Assembly (NCBI GenBank): GCA_015654595.1 | Contig: JAATGQ010000260.1 | Coordinates: forward strand, 1 to 43,852 | Length of the DNA: 43,852 nucleotides | Source of the DNA: Chitinophagales bacterium | Lineage (GTDB): Bacteria > Bacteroidota > Bacteroidia > Chitinophagales > Chitinophagaceae | Direction: 5' to 3' | Shown: piece after piece, positions 1 through 8,644 of the stretch | How positions within the stretch are numbered: position 1 is the first letter of the stretch | Layout of the letters: every line of letters begins with the position of its first letter | Program-made: the position numbers and the translations under genes | The notes under the pieces: model-generated | Told to the model about the DNA's origin: nothing | The model's input: only the letters and a program-made list of their open reading frames with translations | Databases searched by the model: none

Positions 1-281
1 CCCCCAGCTTTCTTGGGCGACAACAACACCGCCCATTTACCAGCCGCATCGGCTTCGCCGCTTGCCTTATCGCCATTGAATTTGACCGTAACTCTTTCTC
101 CCGGACTCGCCCATCCCCAGATCCGCAAGGGCATATCCCGCTGCAAAACCATCCCATCACTGATCATTCTCGGCACACGCACCTGGCCATAAGAAACGCT
201 GACAGCTGCTACGGAAAAAAGAAGCCAGAGAAATGCGCCCTGCAGCGACCCTCTCCGGCAAAAAAGATAGTTGGTCTTCAT
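1..281 (-). CDS. Sialate O-acetylesterase-like protein (SASA/SGNH family), N-terminal fragment
   Basis: The gene runs off the left edge, so only about 93 N-terminal residues are visible. They begin with a basic n-region and a hydrophobic segment (LQGAFLWLLFSVAAVSVS) ending at a likely signal peptidase site after SYGQ. The mature start VRVPRMISDGMVLQRDMPLR, followed by IWGWASPGE, is characteristic of Bacteroidota sialate O-acetylesterase/acetyl-xylan esterase-type proteins, which remove acetyl groups from glycans in the periplasm. The catalytic SGNH domain lies outside the window. The ATG at 281 is the only in-frame start that gives a full signal peptide. It is divergent from the M1 peptidase across a 246-base gap in which I find no convincing promoter. 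The family assignment is fairly sure; the substrate is not. Confidence 0.72.
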   Translation of the reverse strand, partial: MKTNYLFCRRGSLQGAFLWLLFSVAAVSVSYGQVRVPRMISDGMVLQRDMPLRIWGWASPGERVTVKFNGDKASGEADAAGKWAVLLSPKKAG

Positions 282-527
282 GAGTCGAAGTTACGTTTTT
301 GATATAAATCCCCACCCGGGGGTTACGTCTTTTTTACTATATTTAAGAAGTGAAGCTCCTTCGCGTCCAGACAGTGCTTCCATTCAAAACAACTGCTTTT
401 CAGGGTAATCCTCTCCGATCACCCCAACGAATATTTTCCCCTACTCAAAACCCGCCTGTCCCAATTTATAGCATTCTGTCATCTAATCTTCCTACCTTCC
501 TCTGATCAAATTTTCATTTTTTCTGCT

Positions 528-2401
528 ATGATAAAAACGGTATTCTGCTCCTTGTTTGTCTTTTCAAGTCTGACCCAGCTAGCCCGCAGCCAATCTTTAT
601 ACACCCCCAGAGACGTAAAAGAAGCGTATAAAAAAGGTACCCGCTCCCCCGATGGACGCCCCGGGCCCAACTACTGGCAAAATAAGGGACATTATGAGAT
701 CTCCGTCACAGCTGCTCCCCCCGACAGAACCATTCGGGGCTTCGAAAAGATAACCTATATCAATAATAGCCCCGACACCCTTATCGCCCTCGACTACCGG
801 CTGATCGGCAATATCCACAAACCTGGCGCCTATCGGCTCGGCAATACGGATTCTGACTACCTGACCGCAGGCGTACATATCTATAGCTATACGGAAAACG
901 GCGAGGCCAAAAAACTAAAACCCCAGGACCACGACGGCACATGGAAATTCATCCGGCTAAACCAACCCCTTGGCCCGCATGATTCTGTACGACTCGATAT
1001 CACCTGGCACTATACTATATCGCTCAAAAGCGGACGCGAAGGCATGATCGACTCCACCACTTACTATCTTGCCTACTTCTATCCCCGCGTCGCGGTATAC
1101 GACGACTACAACGGCTGGGACCACATGGACTTTACCGACGAACAGGAATTTTACAACGACTTTAACGATTATATCCTCCATGTCACCGTTCCTGCGAACT
1201 ACATCGTCTGGGCAACCGGCGACCTTAAAAATCCTGAAGCCGTCCTGAATCCCTCCTGCATAAAGAAACTGGCCGCATCGATGAAGAACGACGCCATCAC
1301 ACGCATCGCCTCGCCCGAGGAGACGAGGACAGGAAAAGTCACGACACAAAACACACTCAATACATGGACCTGGATAGCCAGCGACATCACTGACGTTACC
1401 GCCGCACTCAGCAACCACTTTGCCTGGGACGCATCCAGCGTGGTCGTGGATGACGCCACCGGACGAAGAGCCAGTGTACAGTCCGCCTATAATGATACAG
1501 CCAAAGACTTTCACCGCATGGTCGAATTCGGCAAACACTCACTCGACTGGCTCTCCCATAACTGGCCCGGCATCCCCTATCCCTTCCCCAAAACCACCAT
1601 CGTCCAGGGATATGCAGACATGGAGTACCCAATGATGGTCAACGACAACACCACCGACGACCCGCTGTTCTCCCGCTTTGTCGTCGAACACGAGATCGCA
1701 CATACCTGGTTCCCCTTCTACATGGGCATCAACGAATCGCGTTATGCGTTTATGGATGAAGGATGGGCTACCACATTGAATACCTCATCGGCATCGCCGA
1801 TCTGGGAAAAGAAAAAGCCGATGACTTCTACAAGAACTTCCGGATCAACTACTATACCTTCGATCCCAACGCAGAAGAAGACCTCCCCATCATTACTCCC
1901 GCCAACGCGATGCGCGGCATCGGCTATGGCAACAACGCCTATGGCAAACCTTCCCTGGCCTATCTCGCGATGAAAGATATGCTCGGAGACGAACTATTCC
2001 GCAAATGCCTGCACACCTATATGGAAAGGTGGCATGGCAAACATCCACTCCCCTGGGACTTCTTCTATACGTTCAACGACGTGTCCGGAAAAAACCTCAA
2101 TTGGTTCTGGACAAACTGGTTCTTTACCAACAACTACCTCGACATCGCCATCGATAAGGCAGACACCTCTTCCTTGTCTGTTCAAAATGTCGGCGGCTTC
2201 CCGATCCCATTCGATCTCGTACTCAACTATACGGACGGCACTACCAACCGCATCCATCAGACCGCAGCAGTATGGAGCGTCAATCCACAACACCTGAACC
2301 TGCTCCTGCCCGCATCAGGTAAACGCTTAAAAAGCCTGCAGCTCGACACAGGCATCTATGTAGACGCAGAACCATCGAATAATAAATGGAATGCGAATTA
2401 A
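528..2401 (+). pseudogene. Secreted M1-family zinc metallopeptidase, interrupted by a one-base frameshift
   Basis: Residues 1-22 form a signal peptide (MIKTVFCSLFVFSSLTQLAR). The first frame carries the M1 zinc site: H388-E389-x-x-H392 and E411 in MDEGW, the HExxH-x18-E spacing of gluzincins. After T416 the reading frame is lost. One base is missing in the ACATTGAATAC stretch near 1775-1780, and restoring it (TTC or TTT before GAA) joins T-T-F-E-Y-L-I-G directly to the second frame, which runs to the stop at 2401. The joined protein would be about 624 residues, normal for Bacteroidota M1 enzymes that cleave N-terminal residues from peptides. All catalytic residues are intact and no other lesion is seen, so this is either a sequencing or assembly indel or a very recent mutation. 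If real, the two products would be 1-481 and a C-terminal piece starting at about 1763. GH3 follows after 24 bases, probably in the same operon. Confidence 0.8.
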
Positions 2402-2425
2402 AAAAGATATTACCTTCCCATTACT

Positions 2426-4651
2426 ATGGCTTTATTATCATTCAAACACGGATATGCAAGACGTGTCGGCTTCTCATTCCTCGCACTGCCCTTTCTTGTT
2501 GCGGGTCTCAGCCTGCCTGCAAAAGCTCAGACACTCCCCTTCAGAGATGCCAGCCTTTCACGCGAAGCCCGCGTAAAAGATCTGCTGTCGCGTCTGGCAC
2601 TGGAAGAAAAGATCAAGCTGCTTGGTTATCGCAGTCAATCGGTAGACCGCCTCTCCATTCCCGCCTACAACTGGTGGAATGAAGGTCTTCACGGCGTAGC
2701 CCGCGCAGGCGAAGCAACGGTCTTCCCACAAGCCATCGCCATGGCCTCCACCTTCTACAACCAATCCCTGCGGCAGGCAGCCGGCTATATCTCCACCGAA
2801 GCAAGAGCAAAGTACAATCTCTCCACCGCAGCAGGCAGAAGAGAACAATACATGGGCCTGACCTTCTGGTCTCCCAACATCAATATCTTTCGGGACCCAA
2901 GATGGGGACGCGGACAGGAAACTTATGGAGAAGACCCTTTCCTGACGGCCACCATGGGCTCGTCCTTTATAAAAGGCCTTCAAGGCAATGACCCCAGCTA
3001 TCTGAAAGCCTCCGCCTGCGCCAAACACTTTGCCGTCCATAGCGGACCCGAAGCAAGCCGCCACGAGTTCAACGCCATCGTTGACCAGAAAGACCTCCGG
3101 GAAACGTATTTGTATTCTTTTAAAAGACTCGTCGACTCCGGCGTCGAATCGGTTATGTGCGCCTACAACCGCGTAAACAGCGAACCCTGCTGCTCCGGTC
3201 CGACGCTGCTGCACACGATCCTGAAAGAGGAATGGCACTTCAACGGCCACGTCGTCACAGACTGCGGCGCGCTCGACGATATCTTCCTACGCCATAAAAC
3301 CCTCCCCGGACCCGTAGAAACAGCCGCAGCGGCAATAAAAGCCGGTGTCGACCTCGACTGCTCCAACATATTGCAGAACGACGTGTTACAAGCCATCAAC
3401 CAAGGCCTCCTGACCCGCACGGACGTCGACTCCGCACTCGCCCCGCTGCTTCGCACACAAATGAAGCTGGGTTTCTTCGATGACAAAAAACTGGATCCCT
3501 TTGCAGGCTATGGAGCCGACAGCGTTCACAACGCCGCCCATATCGCACTGGCAATAACCCTCGCAGACGAAAGCATCGTACTGCTAAAGAACGACAATCA
3601 GGTCCTTCCGCTAAATAAAGACAAACTCAGCTCCCTGATGGTAGTCGGCCCCAACGCTTTCTCCTTCGACGCCCTCTCGGGCAACTACCATGGCGTCTCC
3701 TCTCACATGGTGACCTTCCTCGAAGGGATAACCGCAGTAGCAGGCCCCGGAACGCATCTTGAATACGACCAGGGCTGTGACTATAAGGATACCACACACT
3801 TCGGAGGGACCTGGGCCGCTTCCTACTGCGACGCAACCGTTGCCGTTATCGGACTTACCCCGGTCATGGAAGGTGAAGAAGGCGACGCTTTCCTGGCGCC
3901 GCACGGCGGCGACAGGACGGACCTTAGCCTGCCCGCCGCACATATCGCTTATATAAAAGCGCTTCGCAAAAACATCGGCACAAAACCGCTGATCGTTGTC
4001 GTCACCGCCGGCAGCGCAGTCGACCTTTCCGCTATCACGCCTTATGCCGACGCGATCCTGCTGGCCTGGTACCCCGGCGAACAAGGCGGCAACGCACTCG
4101 CAGACATCCTCTTTGGCAAAGTATCACCCTCCGGGCACCTGCCGGTCACGTTCTATCAATCCCTCAGTAACCTGCCCAACTATACGGACTATAGCATGAA
4201 AGGAAGAACGTACCGCTACTACAATGGGCCCGTTCAATACCCCTTTGGTTTCGGTCTCAGCTATACGACTTTTGGCTACCAATGGCAGCAGCAGCCCAAA
4301 GCCGTCTATGGCAAAGACGACTCGATCACCATCGCCGTCAACGTCAACAATCAGCAAAACATAGACGCAGACGACGTACTGCAGGCTTATATCGAATATC
4401 CTTCGGGAATCGAACGTATGCCCGTCAGGGAACTAAAGGCCTTCCGTCGTGTTACCGTACAGCACGGACAAAACAACGAAGTGAGACTTTCAATACCGGT
4501 TGCGGAATTGCAAAAATGGGATCTCAACTCCAATAACTGGAAACTCTATCCCGGTCAATACCGCATCGTAATAGGAGAAAACTCGCGCGATGAAAAACTC
4601 GCTGCCGCATTCGAAGTAAAAGCTCCGGTGCATAAAGGCAAAAAAGTATAA
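2426..4651 (+). CDS. Secreted glycoside hydrolase family 3 (beta-xylosidase/beta-glucosidase type)
   Basis: This 741-residue exo-glycosidase has a signal peptide (about 1-35, ending AKAQ), a GH3 N-terminal TIM barrel (about 45-350), a GH3 C-terminal domain (about 375-600) and a fibronectin III-like tail (about 650-735). The barrel contains KHFAVHSGPE and the nucleophile motif VVTDCGALDD, where D279 is the predicted catalytic Asp. The C-terminal domain contains EGEEGDA, the usual position of the acid/base Glu. The TDCGA nucleophile context and the WWNE.LHG..RAG motif near residue 80 resemble plant-like xylan 1,4-beta-xylosidases more than classical cellobiases. It removes terminal sugars from oligosaccharides in the periplasm. 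It starts 24 bases after the M1 peptidase and converges on the DUF5009 gene with an 18-base gap. The exact sugar specificity cannot be read from sequence. Confidence 0.88.
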   Translation: MALLSFKHGYARRVGFSFLALPFLVAGLSLPAKAQTLPFRDASLSREARVKDLLSRLALEEKIKLLGYRSQSVDRLSIPAYNWWNEGLHGVARAGEATVFPQAIAMASTFYNQSLRQAAGYISTEARAKYNLSTAAGRREQYMGLTFWSPNINIFRDPRWGRGQETYGEDPFLTATMGSSFIKGLQGNDPSYLKASACAKHFAVHSGPEASRHEFNAIVDQKDLRETYLYSFKRLVDSGVESVMCAYNRVNSEPCCSGPTLLHTILKEEWHFNGHVVTDCGALDDIFLRHKTLPGPVETAAAAIKAGVDLDCSNILQNDVLQAINQGLLTRTDVDSALAPLLRTQMKLGFFDDKKLDPFAGYGADSVHNAAHIALAITLADESIVLLKNDNQVLPLNKDKLSSLMVVGPNAFSFDALSGNYHGVSSHMVTFLEGITAVAGPGTHLEYDQGCDYKDTTHFGGTWAASYCDATVAVIGLTPVMEGEEGDAFLAPHGGDRTDLSLPAAHIAYIKALRKNIGTKPLIVVVTAGSAVDLSAITPYADAILLAWYPGEQGGNALADILFGKVSPSGHLPVTFYQSLSNLPNYTDYSMKGRTYRYYNGPVQYPFGFGLSYTTFGYQWQQQPKAVYGKDDSITIAVNVNNQQNIDADDVLQAYIEYPSGIERMPVRELKAFRRVTVQHGQNNEVRLSIPVAELQKWDLNSNNWKLYPGQYRIVIGENSRDEKLAAAFEVKAPVHKGKKV

Positions 4652-4669
4652 CCCGCATACCACAAAAGG

Positions 4670-5854
4670 TCAGACGGCCAGTCTGATCTTTTTCTTTTCC
4701 AGCCACCCCGTCAATAACACGATCAGAAAAGCAAACACCAGCGATTTCCCAACCCCGGCCCAGCCTTCCCGCAATACATGCGGAAGCCGATGATGCGTCG
4801 CCAGCAGCTGGTACAGCGAAAAATGGATATACGATAAAAGATAACAGGTCAGCGTCGCAGTCCCCGCAGGCCTGATCCAACGATACCAGCCTTCCTTCCC
4901 CCGCCAGTCAGTAAAATAAGCGATAATAGCAAAGCACCCCACGCTGATCCCCGTACAGATCAATACCCAGGAAGGCGTCCCCTCGAGCTTCGAGATGCCG
5001 CCTATCGGACGTAAGAACAAACCTGCCATCAAAAGAAAAGGCACAGTAACCAGAAGCCTTACCAACGTCCCTCTCTCCATCGCCCTGCCATAAAGCAAAG
5101 AGACAGCCACACCCGCCATCGTAAAAGCCGGCACACCGCCGCTGTCCTCAAACCACAACCAGTCATGATAAGGCAGCATGTCTTTTATATGCTGAATATT
5201 ATCGGCTACCGACAGACCGACAAAAACAAGGAACGCCACCCAATACCATATGATCCTATCCCCCGCAGCCAGGTATAGCAAAGCCCCGATCAGATAACTC
5301 CAGCCGATCAATCCAAGAATACCATACCAATAAGGCTCCATCCACTTCGGAGCATCAGGTTCCCCACCCCGATAGATCAATGCCAATACCACCAGGATCA
5401 TAACCCCCACCGCCTGAAAGGCTCTTTTACGGGTCGACGTCCATTCTTTCGGATAGACGATCCAGATCAGAAAAAAGGCGGCACAGGCCAGCAACAGCCA
5501 CAAATGCTTTGGGATAGCCGCAGCGCCCGTCGTATACTCTTCATAATTGACCGTATAGATCCCCATGACCAATAAGGCAAAACCACGCTTCAATACCGTC
5601 AAAGCCGTCTGACGCGCAGACAATCCCTTTGCCCGCATCGCCCGGATCGCCCAGGGGATAGACAGTCCCACAATAAACAGGAAAGCAGGGAATATCGTGT
5701 CGGCAAAACCCAGCCTGTCCTGCCCTTCTTCCGCATGCTCAAGCCAGGCTGCCGGATGATCGACCAATACCAGGTCATTGACAAAAACCATCAACAACAT
5801 CGTCAATGCTCTAAACGCATCGATCGAAGAAATTCTACGGACTGCTTGGGTCAT
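4670..5854 (-). CDS. DUF5009/heparan-alpha-glucosaminide N-acetyltransferase-like membrane protein
   Basis: This is a 394-residue polytopic protein with about ten hydrophobic segments. The N-terminus (SSIDAFRALTMLLMVFVND, then FADTIFPAFLFIVGLSIPWA) is the signature of the HGSNAT/NagX (DUF5009) group of membrane acyltransferases, which pass acetyl groups across the membrane to sugars. The SIDAFRAL motif is shared with acyltransferase-3-like proteins. It sits 12 bases downstream of the dehydrogenase gene on the same strand, so the two are probably co-transcribed, although no functional link is obvious. Nearby acetylesterase and GH3 genes fit a glycan-handling neighbourhood. Substrate is unknown. 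The ATG at 5854 directly precedes the conserved motif and is the natural start. Confidence 0.75.
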   Translation of the reverse strand: MTQAVRRISSIDAFRALTMLLMVFVNDLVLVDHPAAWLEHAEEGQDRLGFADTIFPAFLFIVGLSIPWAIRAMRAKGLSARQTALTVLKRGFALLVMGIYTVNYEEYTTGAAAIPKHLWLLLACAAFFLIWIVYPKEWTSTRKRAFQAVGVMILVVLALIYRGGEPDAPKWMEPYWYGILGLIGWSYLIGALLYLAAGDRIIWYWVAFLVFVGLSVADNIQHIKDMLPYHDWLWFEDSGGVPAFTMAGVAVSLLYGRAMERGTLVRLLVTVPFLLMAGLFLRPIGGISKLEGTPSWVLICTGISVGCFAIIAYFTDWRGKEGWYRWIRPAGTATLTCYLLSYIHFSLYQLLATHHRLPHVLREGWAGVGKSLVFAFLIVLLTGWLEKKKIRLAV

Positions 5855-5866
5855 AATAAAGTAAAA

Positions 5867-6856
5867 TTACAGGTATCGCTTCCAATAATAAAGCCAGTCG
5901 ATCATTCTGCTGGTATATCCATATTCGTTATCGAACCAGGCGATCAGCTTCACTTGTCGTCCAACCACGGTCGTCAACGGACCTTCGATAACACAAGAAT
6001 GCGTATCCCCTTTGATATCCAGCGATACCAACGGTTCTTCGGTATACCCTACGATGCCCTTGTATTCTCCTTCCGACGCCTCACGGAACAACGCGTTGAT
6101 CTTTGCCGCAGAAGCAGGAGCTGTCAGCGCTACGGTAAAATCAGCCATTGCCCCGTTAGCCACAGGCACCCGCGTACTCACCGCTGCGATCCTGTCTTTC
6201 AGTACGGGCATCAGCCGCTCCAAAGAAGGAGCCAGGTCGATTTCAACCGGAATGATAGACTCGGCAGCAGCCCGACCACGCCGGAACTGTTTATTCGGCG
6301 CATCCACCAGCTCCTGCCTTGATGTATAAGAATGGAGAATATTAACCTGCGCCGACTCGATACCGATCTGGTTCAGCAGGTAAAGAATATGCGTGCTGCA
6401 ATTGGTCATACAACCACCCGGAGACGCAATAGTAGTATCGGCTGATAATTGATGCTGGTTAAATCCATAAATAAGTAAAGGCACATCCGGCGTACCCGTC
6501 GTCGATAACAATACCTTTCCGGCGCCAGCAGCTAAATGCACAGATGCCGCTCCCCCGCTGGTAAACCGACCCGAACACTCCAGCACGATGTCTACACCCA
6601 GTGCTGCCCAGGGCAAAGCCGAAGGATGTCCTTCCCGAAAAGCGGCAATCTTTCTTTCTCCGATATGTAACTGACCATCCGCATAACGGACCGGCTCCGG
6701 CAAGGTTCCATAAACAGAATCGTACCGTAATAAATAAGCCAGGTTGTCGGGATCCATGATGTCGTTGACAGCAACCAACTCCAAACCTTCCTGGTCAAGC
6801 AACTTACGAGTCAACAACCGGCCGATACGTCCCATTCCATTAATCGCGATGCGCAT
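5867..6856 (-). CDS. Glyceraldehyde-3-phosphate dehydrogenase family protein (divergent, erythrose-4-P dehydrogenase-like C-half)
   Basis: This is a 329-residue NAD(P)-dependent phosphorylating-type dehydrogenase. The Rossmann start is AINGMGRIGR (canonical GFGRIGR) with D32 positioned for NAD preference. The catalytic thiol is C149 and the general base H175. The motif around the thiol is SPGGCMTNC where GAPDH has SASCTTNC, so the phosphate-binding Ser and Thr become Gly and Met. The STGAAKAV loop is absent and replaced by IIPVEIDLAP, which resembles erythrose-4-phosphate dehydrogenase (IIPVDTKLA), as do GIVGYTEEPLVSLD and the terminal WFDNEYGYTSRMID. It may therefore act on erythrose-4-phosphate or another aldehyde rather than serve as the glycolytic enzyme. 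The ATG at 6856 begins the Rossmann strand directly. It is the first gene of a two-gene unit with the DUF5009 gene. Confidence 0.85.
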   Translation of the reverse strand: MRIAINGMGRIGRLLTRKLLDQEGLELVAVNDIMDPDNLAYLLRYDSVYGTLPEPVRYADGQLHIGERKIAAFREGHPSALPWAALGVDIVLECSGRFTSGGAASVHLAAGAGKVLLSTTGTPDVPLLIYGFNQHQLSADTTIASPGGCMTNCSTHILYLLNQIGIESAQVNILHSYTSRQELVDAPNKQFRRGRAAAESIIPVEIDLAPSLERLMPVLKDRIAAVSTRVPVANGAMADFTVALTAPASAAKINALFREASEGEYKGIVGYTEEPLVSLDIKGDTHSCVIEGPLTTVVGRQVKLIAWFDNEYGYTSRMIDWLYYWKRYL

Positions 6857-6879
6857 AGCTCAAATAATTGAATTAGACG

Positions 6880-6912
6880 CAAATATCGGGAATTCTCACC
6901 ACCTCCTCCCAA
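6880..6912 (-). promoter_or_regulatory. Putative promoter of the GAPDH-family gene
   Basis: On the minus strand a GATATTTG box (6880-6887, one mismatch to TAnnTTTG) lies 23 bases before the ATG. A TTG (6910-6912) sits 22 bases upstream of it, close to the 19-21 base spacing of Bacteroidota promoters. Confidence 0.4.
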
Positions 6913-6992
6913 AGCGGCCGGCCACCCCGGACAGCAGATCCCCCTGGGCCCCGCACGCCGCAGCCAGCAAGGTTTAAGGCCGCTTGCCCCAT

Positions 6993-7020
6993 AAACAGAA
7001 AAGCCCCCTTACGGGGGCCC
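6993..7020 (-). terminator. Intrinsic terminator, minus strand
   Basis: The stem GCCCCC/GGGGGC with loop TTAC (7003-7018) is followed, on the minus strand only, by TTTTCTGTTT. The other side is not T-rich, so the orientation is clear. Confidence 0.7.
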
Positions 7021-7145
7021 TTCTATCAGTTGAATGACTTGGTTTCCATAATCGCTTTCGTTTTACTGCGCGTTGGATTCTAGCATCAGGCCTTTAAACA
7101 GGATATATGCATTCAAGCTTTCGTAGGGATTGTATTCGAATTGTT
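6993..7145 (-). ncRNA. Candidate small RNA transcribed between gap-like gene and response regulator
   Basis: A perfect TAnnTTTG -7 box (TATTTTTG, 7149-7156 minus) predicts a start near 7145, and a strong intrinsic terminator lies at 6993-7020 in the same orientation. This outlines an independent transcript of about 150 bases that ends before the dehydrogenase promoter. No long reading frame fits it; it contains only tiny ATG frames (for example METKSFN at about 7056-7033). I do not recognise a known RNA family: no tmRNA, SRP or RNase P hallmarks are visible. No -33 TTG sits at the ideal spacing, which weakens the promoter call. It may instead be the decayed end of a small gene. Confidence 0.35.
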
Positions 7146-7148
7146 TGG

Positions 7149-7156
7149 CAAAAATA
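7149..7156 (-). promoter_or_regulatory. -7 promoter box for the candidate small RNA
   Basis: TATTTTTG on the minus strand is a perfect TAnnTTTG match about 130 bases upstream of the terminator at 6993-7020. No TTG lies at the ideal spacing. Confidence 0.4.
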
Positions 7157-7361
7157 CAGTATAAACACGGGCGTATATATACTTATACAAGCAGATTAAT
7201 TATACGCAACAGAAGAATCACTACTCACATCAGCAGCGGCATCTACTTGGTTCTCCAAGCCTCACGCAACATTGTACGATAAAGAATTAATAAGAAAATA
7301 TACGTGTTTACACATACGTATTATTACTGGAATTTATCGGAAATTTGCAGTTCGAAACATT

Positions 7362-7390
7362 ACTCCAGCAGGATTCTGTCCTGCTGGAGT
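7362..7390 (+). promoter_or_regulatory. Perfect 12-bp inverted repeat in the response-regulator leader
   Basis: ACTCCAGCAGGA and TCCTGCTGGAGT are exact reverse complements around a 5-base loop (TTCTG). A GAAATTTG box (7340-7347, one mismatch to TAnnTTTG) just upstream would place this hairpin at the extreme 5' end of the mRNA, about 45 bases before the ATG. No T-run follows, so it is not a terminator. It could be an operator, an RNA-stabilising hairpin or an RNA-protein site. Confidence 0.55.
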
Positions 7391-7435
7391 CAATCCAATT
7401 GGTCGGTTCCCTTTTTAAACACAACATTAGTAGCC

Positions 7436-8074
7436 ATGATAAAAGTCGGTATAATAGACGACAATTACTTTCTATTGAACAACTACAAAGACTTCCTCCA
7501 GGATTTCCCAGATATCTCCGTAGTGTTCACCTTCCCCACGCTTGAAGACTTAAACAAGAACAGAAATCAAGGCATAACGATTGAAGCCCCCGATATCGTC
7601 CTGCTCGATATCGCTGACCTGAGTCAGACGGGTATAGATGAAGTGGTGCAACTTCAACAGATCTATACCTCCACACAAGTGATCGTCATCAGCAGGATAG
7701 AAGAACAAACCTATATCGTGCAGGCATTATTGTCGGGCGCCAGGGGCTACCTTTCAAAAAACGCAAGACCAATGGAAATATACTCCTCCATTCAGGACGT
7801 ATATAATTCAGGAGCAAGTCTTTCTCCGCAAATTGCAAGAAAACTGATCGATCACCTCAAAGGCAATGTTACAGACACGCTCGCAAACCGGCTTACGCGC
7901 CGCGAGCTCGAACTGGTCAATCTGCTAAAGGAAGGTCTCTCCTATAAAGAAATGGCCAACCGACTGTTTGTATCCGTATATACTGTTAATCACCATCTGA
8001 AAAATATTTACCATAAACTGGGCGTTGAATCAAAATCGCAGCTGATATCCCGCATTTTGCAAAAAACAATCTAA
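7436..8074 (+). CDS. NarL/LuxR-family response regulator
   Basis: This 212-residue two-component regulator has an N-terminal receiver (about 1-125) and a C-terminal LuxR-type helix-turn-helix (about 148-205: LTRRELELVNLLKEGLSYKE, then MANRLFVSVYTVNHHLKNIY). The receiver has the acidic pair D8/D9, phospho-acceptor D58 (VLLDI), S86 and K108, so it should be phosphorylatable. I start at the ATG at 7436 because MIKVGIIDDN is the canonical receiver start; an upstream in-frame start at 7304 would read through the leader hairpin. No histidine kinase gene is adjacent. Two receiver-like genes follow, the first after 17 bases, which suggests a common transcript and function. Confidence 0.88.
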   Translation: MIKVGIIDDNYFLLNNYKDFLQDFPDISVVFTFPTLEDLNKNRNQGITIEAPDIVLLDIADLSQTGIDEVVQLQQIYTSTQVIVISRIEEQTYIVQALLSGARGYLSKNARPMEIYSSIQDVYNSGASLSPQIARKLIDHLKGNVTDTLANRLTRRELELVNLLKEGLSYKEMANRLFVSVYTVNHHLKNIYHKLGVESKSQLISRILQKTI

Positions 8075-8091
8075 ACCATCCGTTACCGTAT

Positions 8092-8544
8092 ATGTCGACC
8101 CCTTTATCCATAAATCATGTCCTCGTCATCGACGAAATACCCCTGATTTCCGTCGGTCTGCAGGAGGTCTTCCGCAACATCCGCCCCTCTATCAGGGTGG
8201 ACTATTCCGAAAGCGCCTATTCCGTTCTTTCCGCGCAAAAATACGCAGACCAACTCTACAACCTCGTCATACTCGGCGCAGGCCAGGACCGCACTCCCCA
8301 AAGCCTGCAGCACCTGGTCGTCGATCTCAGATACCGGTTTCCCCTCTGCCGGATCTTTATCTATACCGACCAATACCTTCCCGAACTGATCGACAAAATG
8401 CAGGACGGACTGATCCACGCCTTTGTCCATAAACACGAAACCGCCGACGAGATCCTTAACGCCTATACACGCCTGGAACATGGAGAAACCTATGTATCCT
8501 CCATGTTCCAGACGCTCTACAATACGTATCGCCTCCACCGCTGA
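8092..8544 (+). CDS. Stand-alone receiver-like protein lacking the phospho-acceptor Asp (copy 1)
   Basis: This 150-residue protein has the NarL-type receiver pattern: HVLVIDEIPLISVGLQEVF at 9-27, acidic D14/E15, T92 and K114 (FVHK). The phospho-acceptor position after NLVIL is G62 instead of Asp (LVILGAGQD). The chain ends with the GETYVSSMF segment that normally leads to the linker, with no helix-turn-helix. It should be a non-phosphorylatable signalling or docking module. It is a close paralogue of the protein encoded at 8702-9175, with aligned ends and the same substitution. It lies 17 bases after the complete response regulator, so it is probably co-transcribed and may modulate it or its kinase. 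Confidence 0.8.
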   Translation: MSTPLSINHVLVIDEIPLISVGLQEVFRNIRPSIRVDYSESAYSVLSAQKYADQLYNLVILGAGQDRTPQSLQHLVVDLRYRFPLCRIFIYTDQYLPELIDKMQDGLIHAFVHKHETADEILNAYTRLEHGETYVSSMFQTLYNTYRLHR

Positions 8545-8644
8545 CAACTATCGTCAGCCCGATAACCTTGTCCTCTAACGATTCCCGCCCCCGCCATGCC
8601 TTTATCGAATCTTAAAGATTTATTAACAATATATTGGAATTATA

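Larger units (their letters stand above)
6857..7435. other. 579-base stretch without a convincing protein gene
   Basis: It holds, from left to right: the promoter region of the dehydrogenase gene (6857-6912), a minus-strand transcription terminator (about 6993-7020), a candidate small RNA body (about 7021-7145), its -7 box (7149-7156), an AT-rich segment (about 7160-7340) and the leader hairpin of the response regulator (7362-7390). A short minus-strand frame at about 7063-7160 reads like protein (ending ...LMLESNAQ) but has no usable start codon. Confidence 0.6.

Noticed and set aside
957..1538. Minus-strand open frame within the M1 peptidase
   Set aside because: The plus strand shows the zinc-site motif and continuous M1 similarity; this is a shadow.
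1763..1790. Programmed ribosomal frameshift in the M1 gene
   Set aside because: No slippery heptamer or downstream structure is visible; one missing base explains the break.
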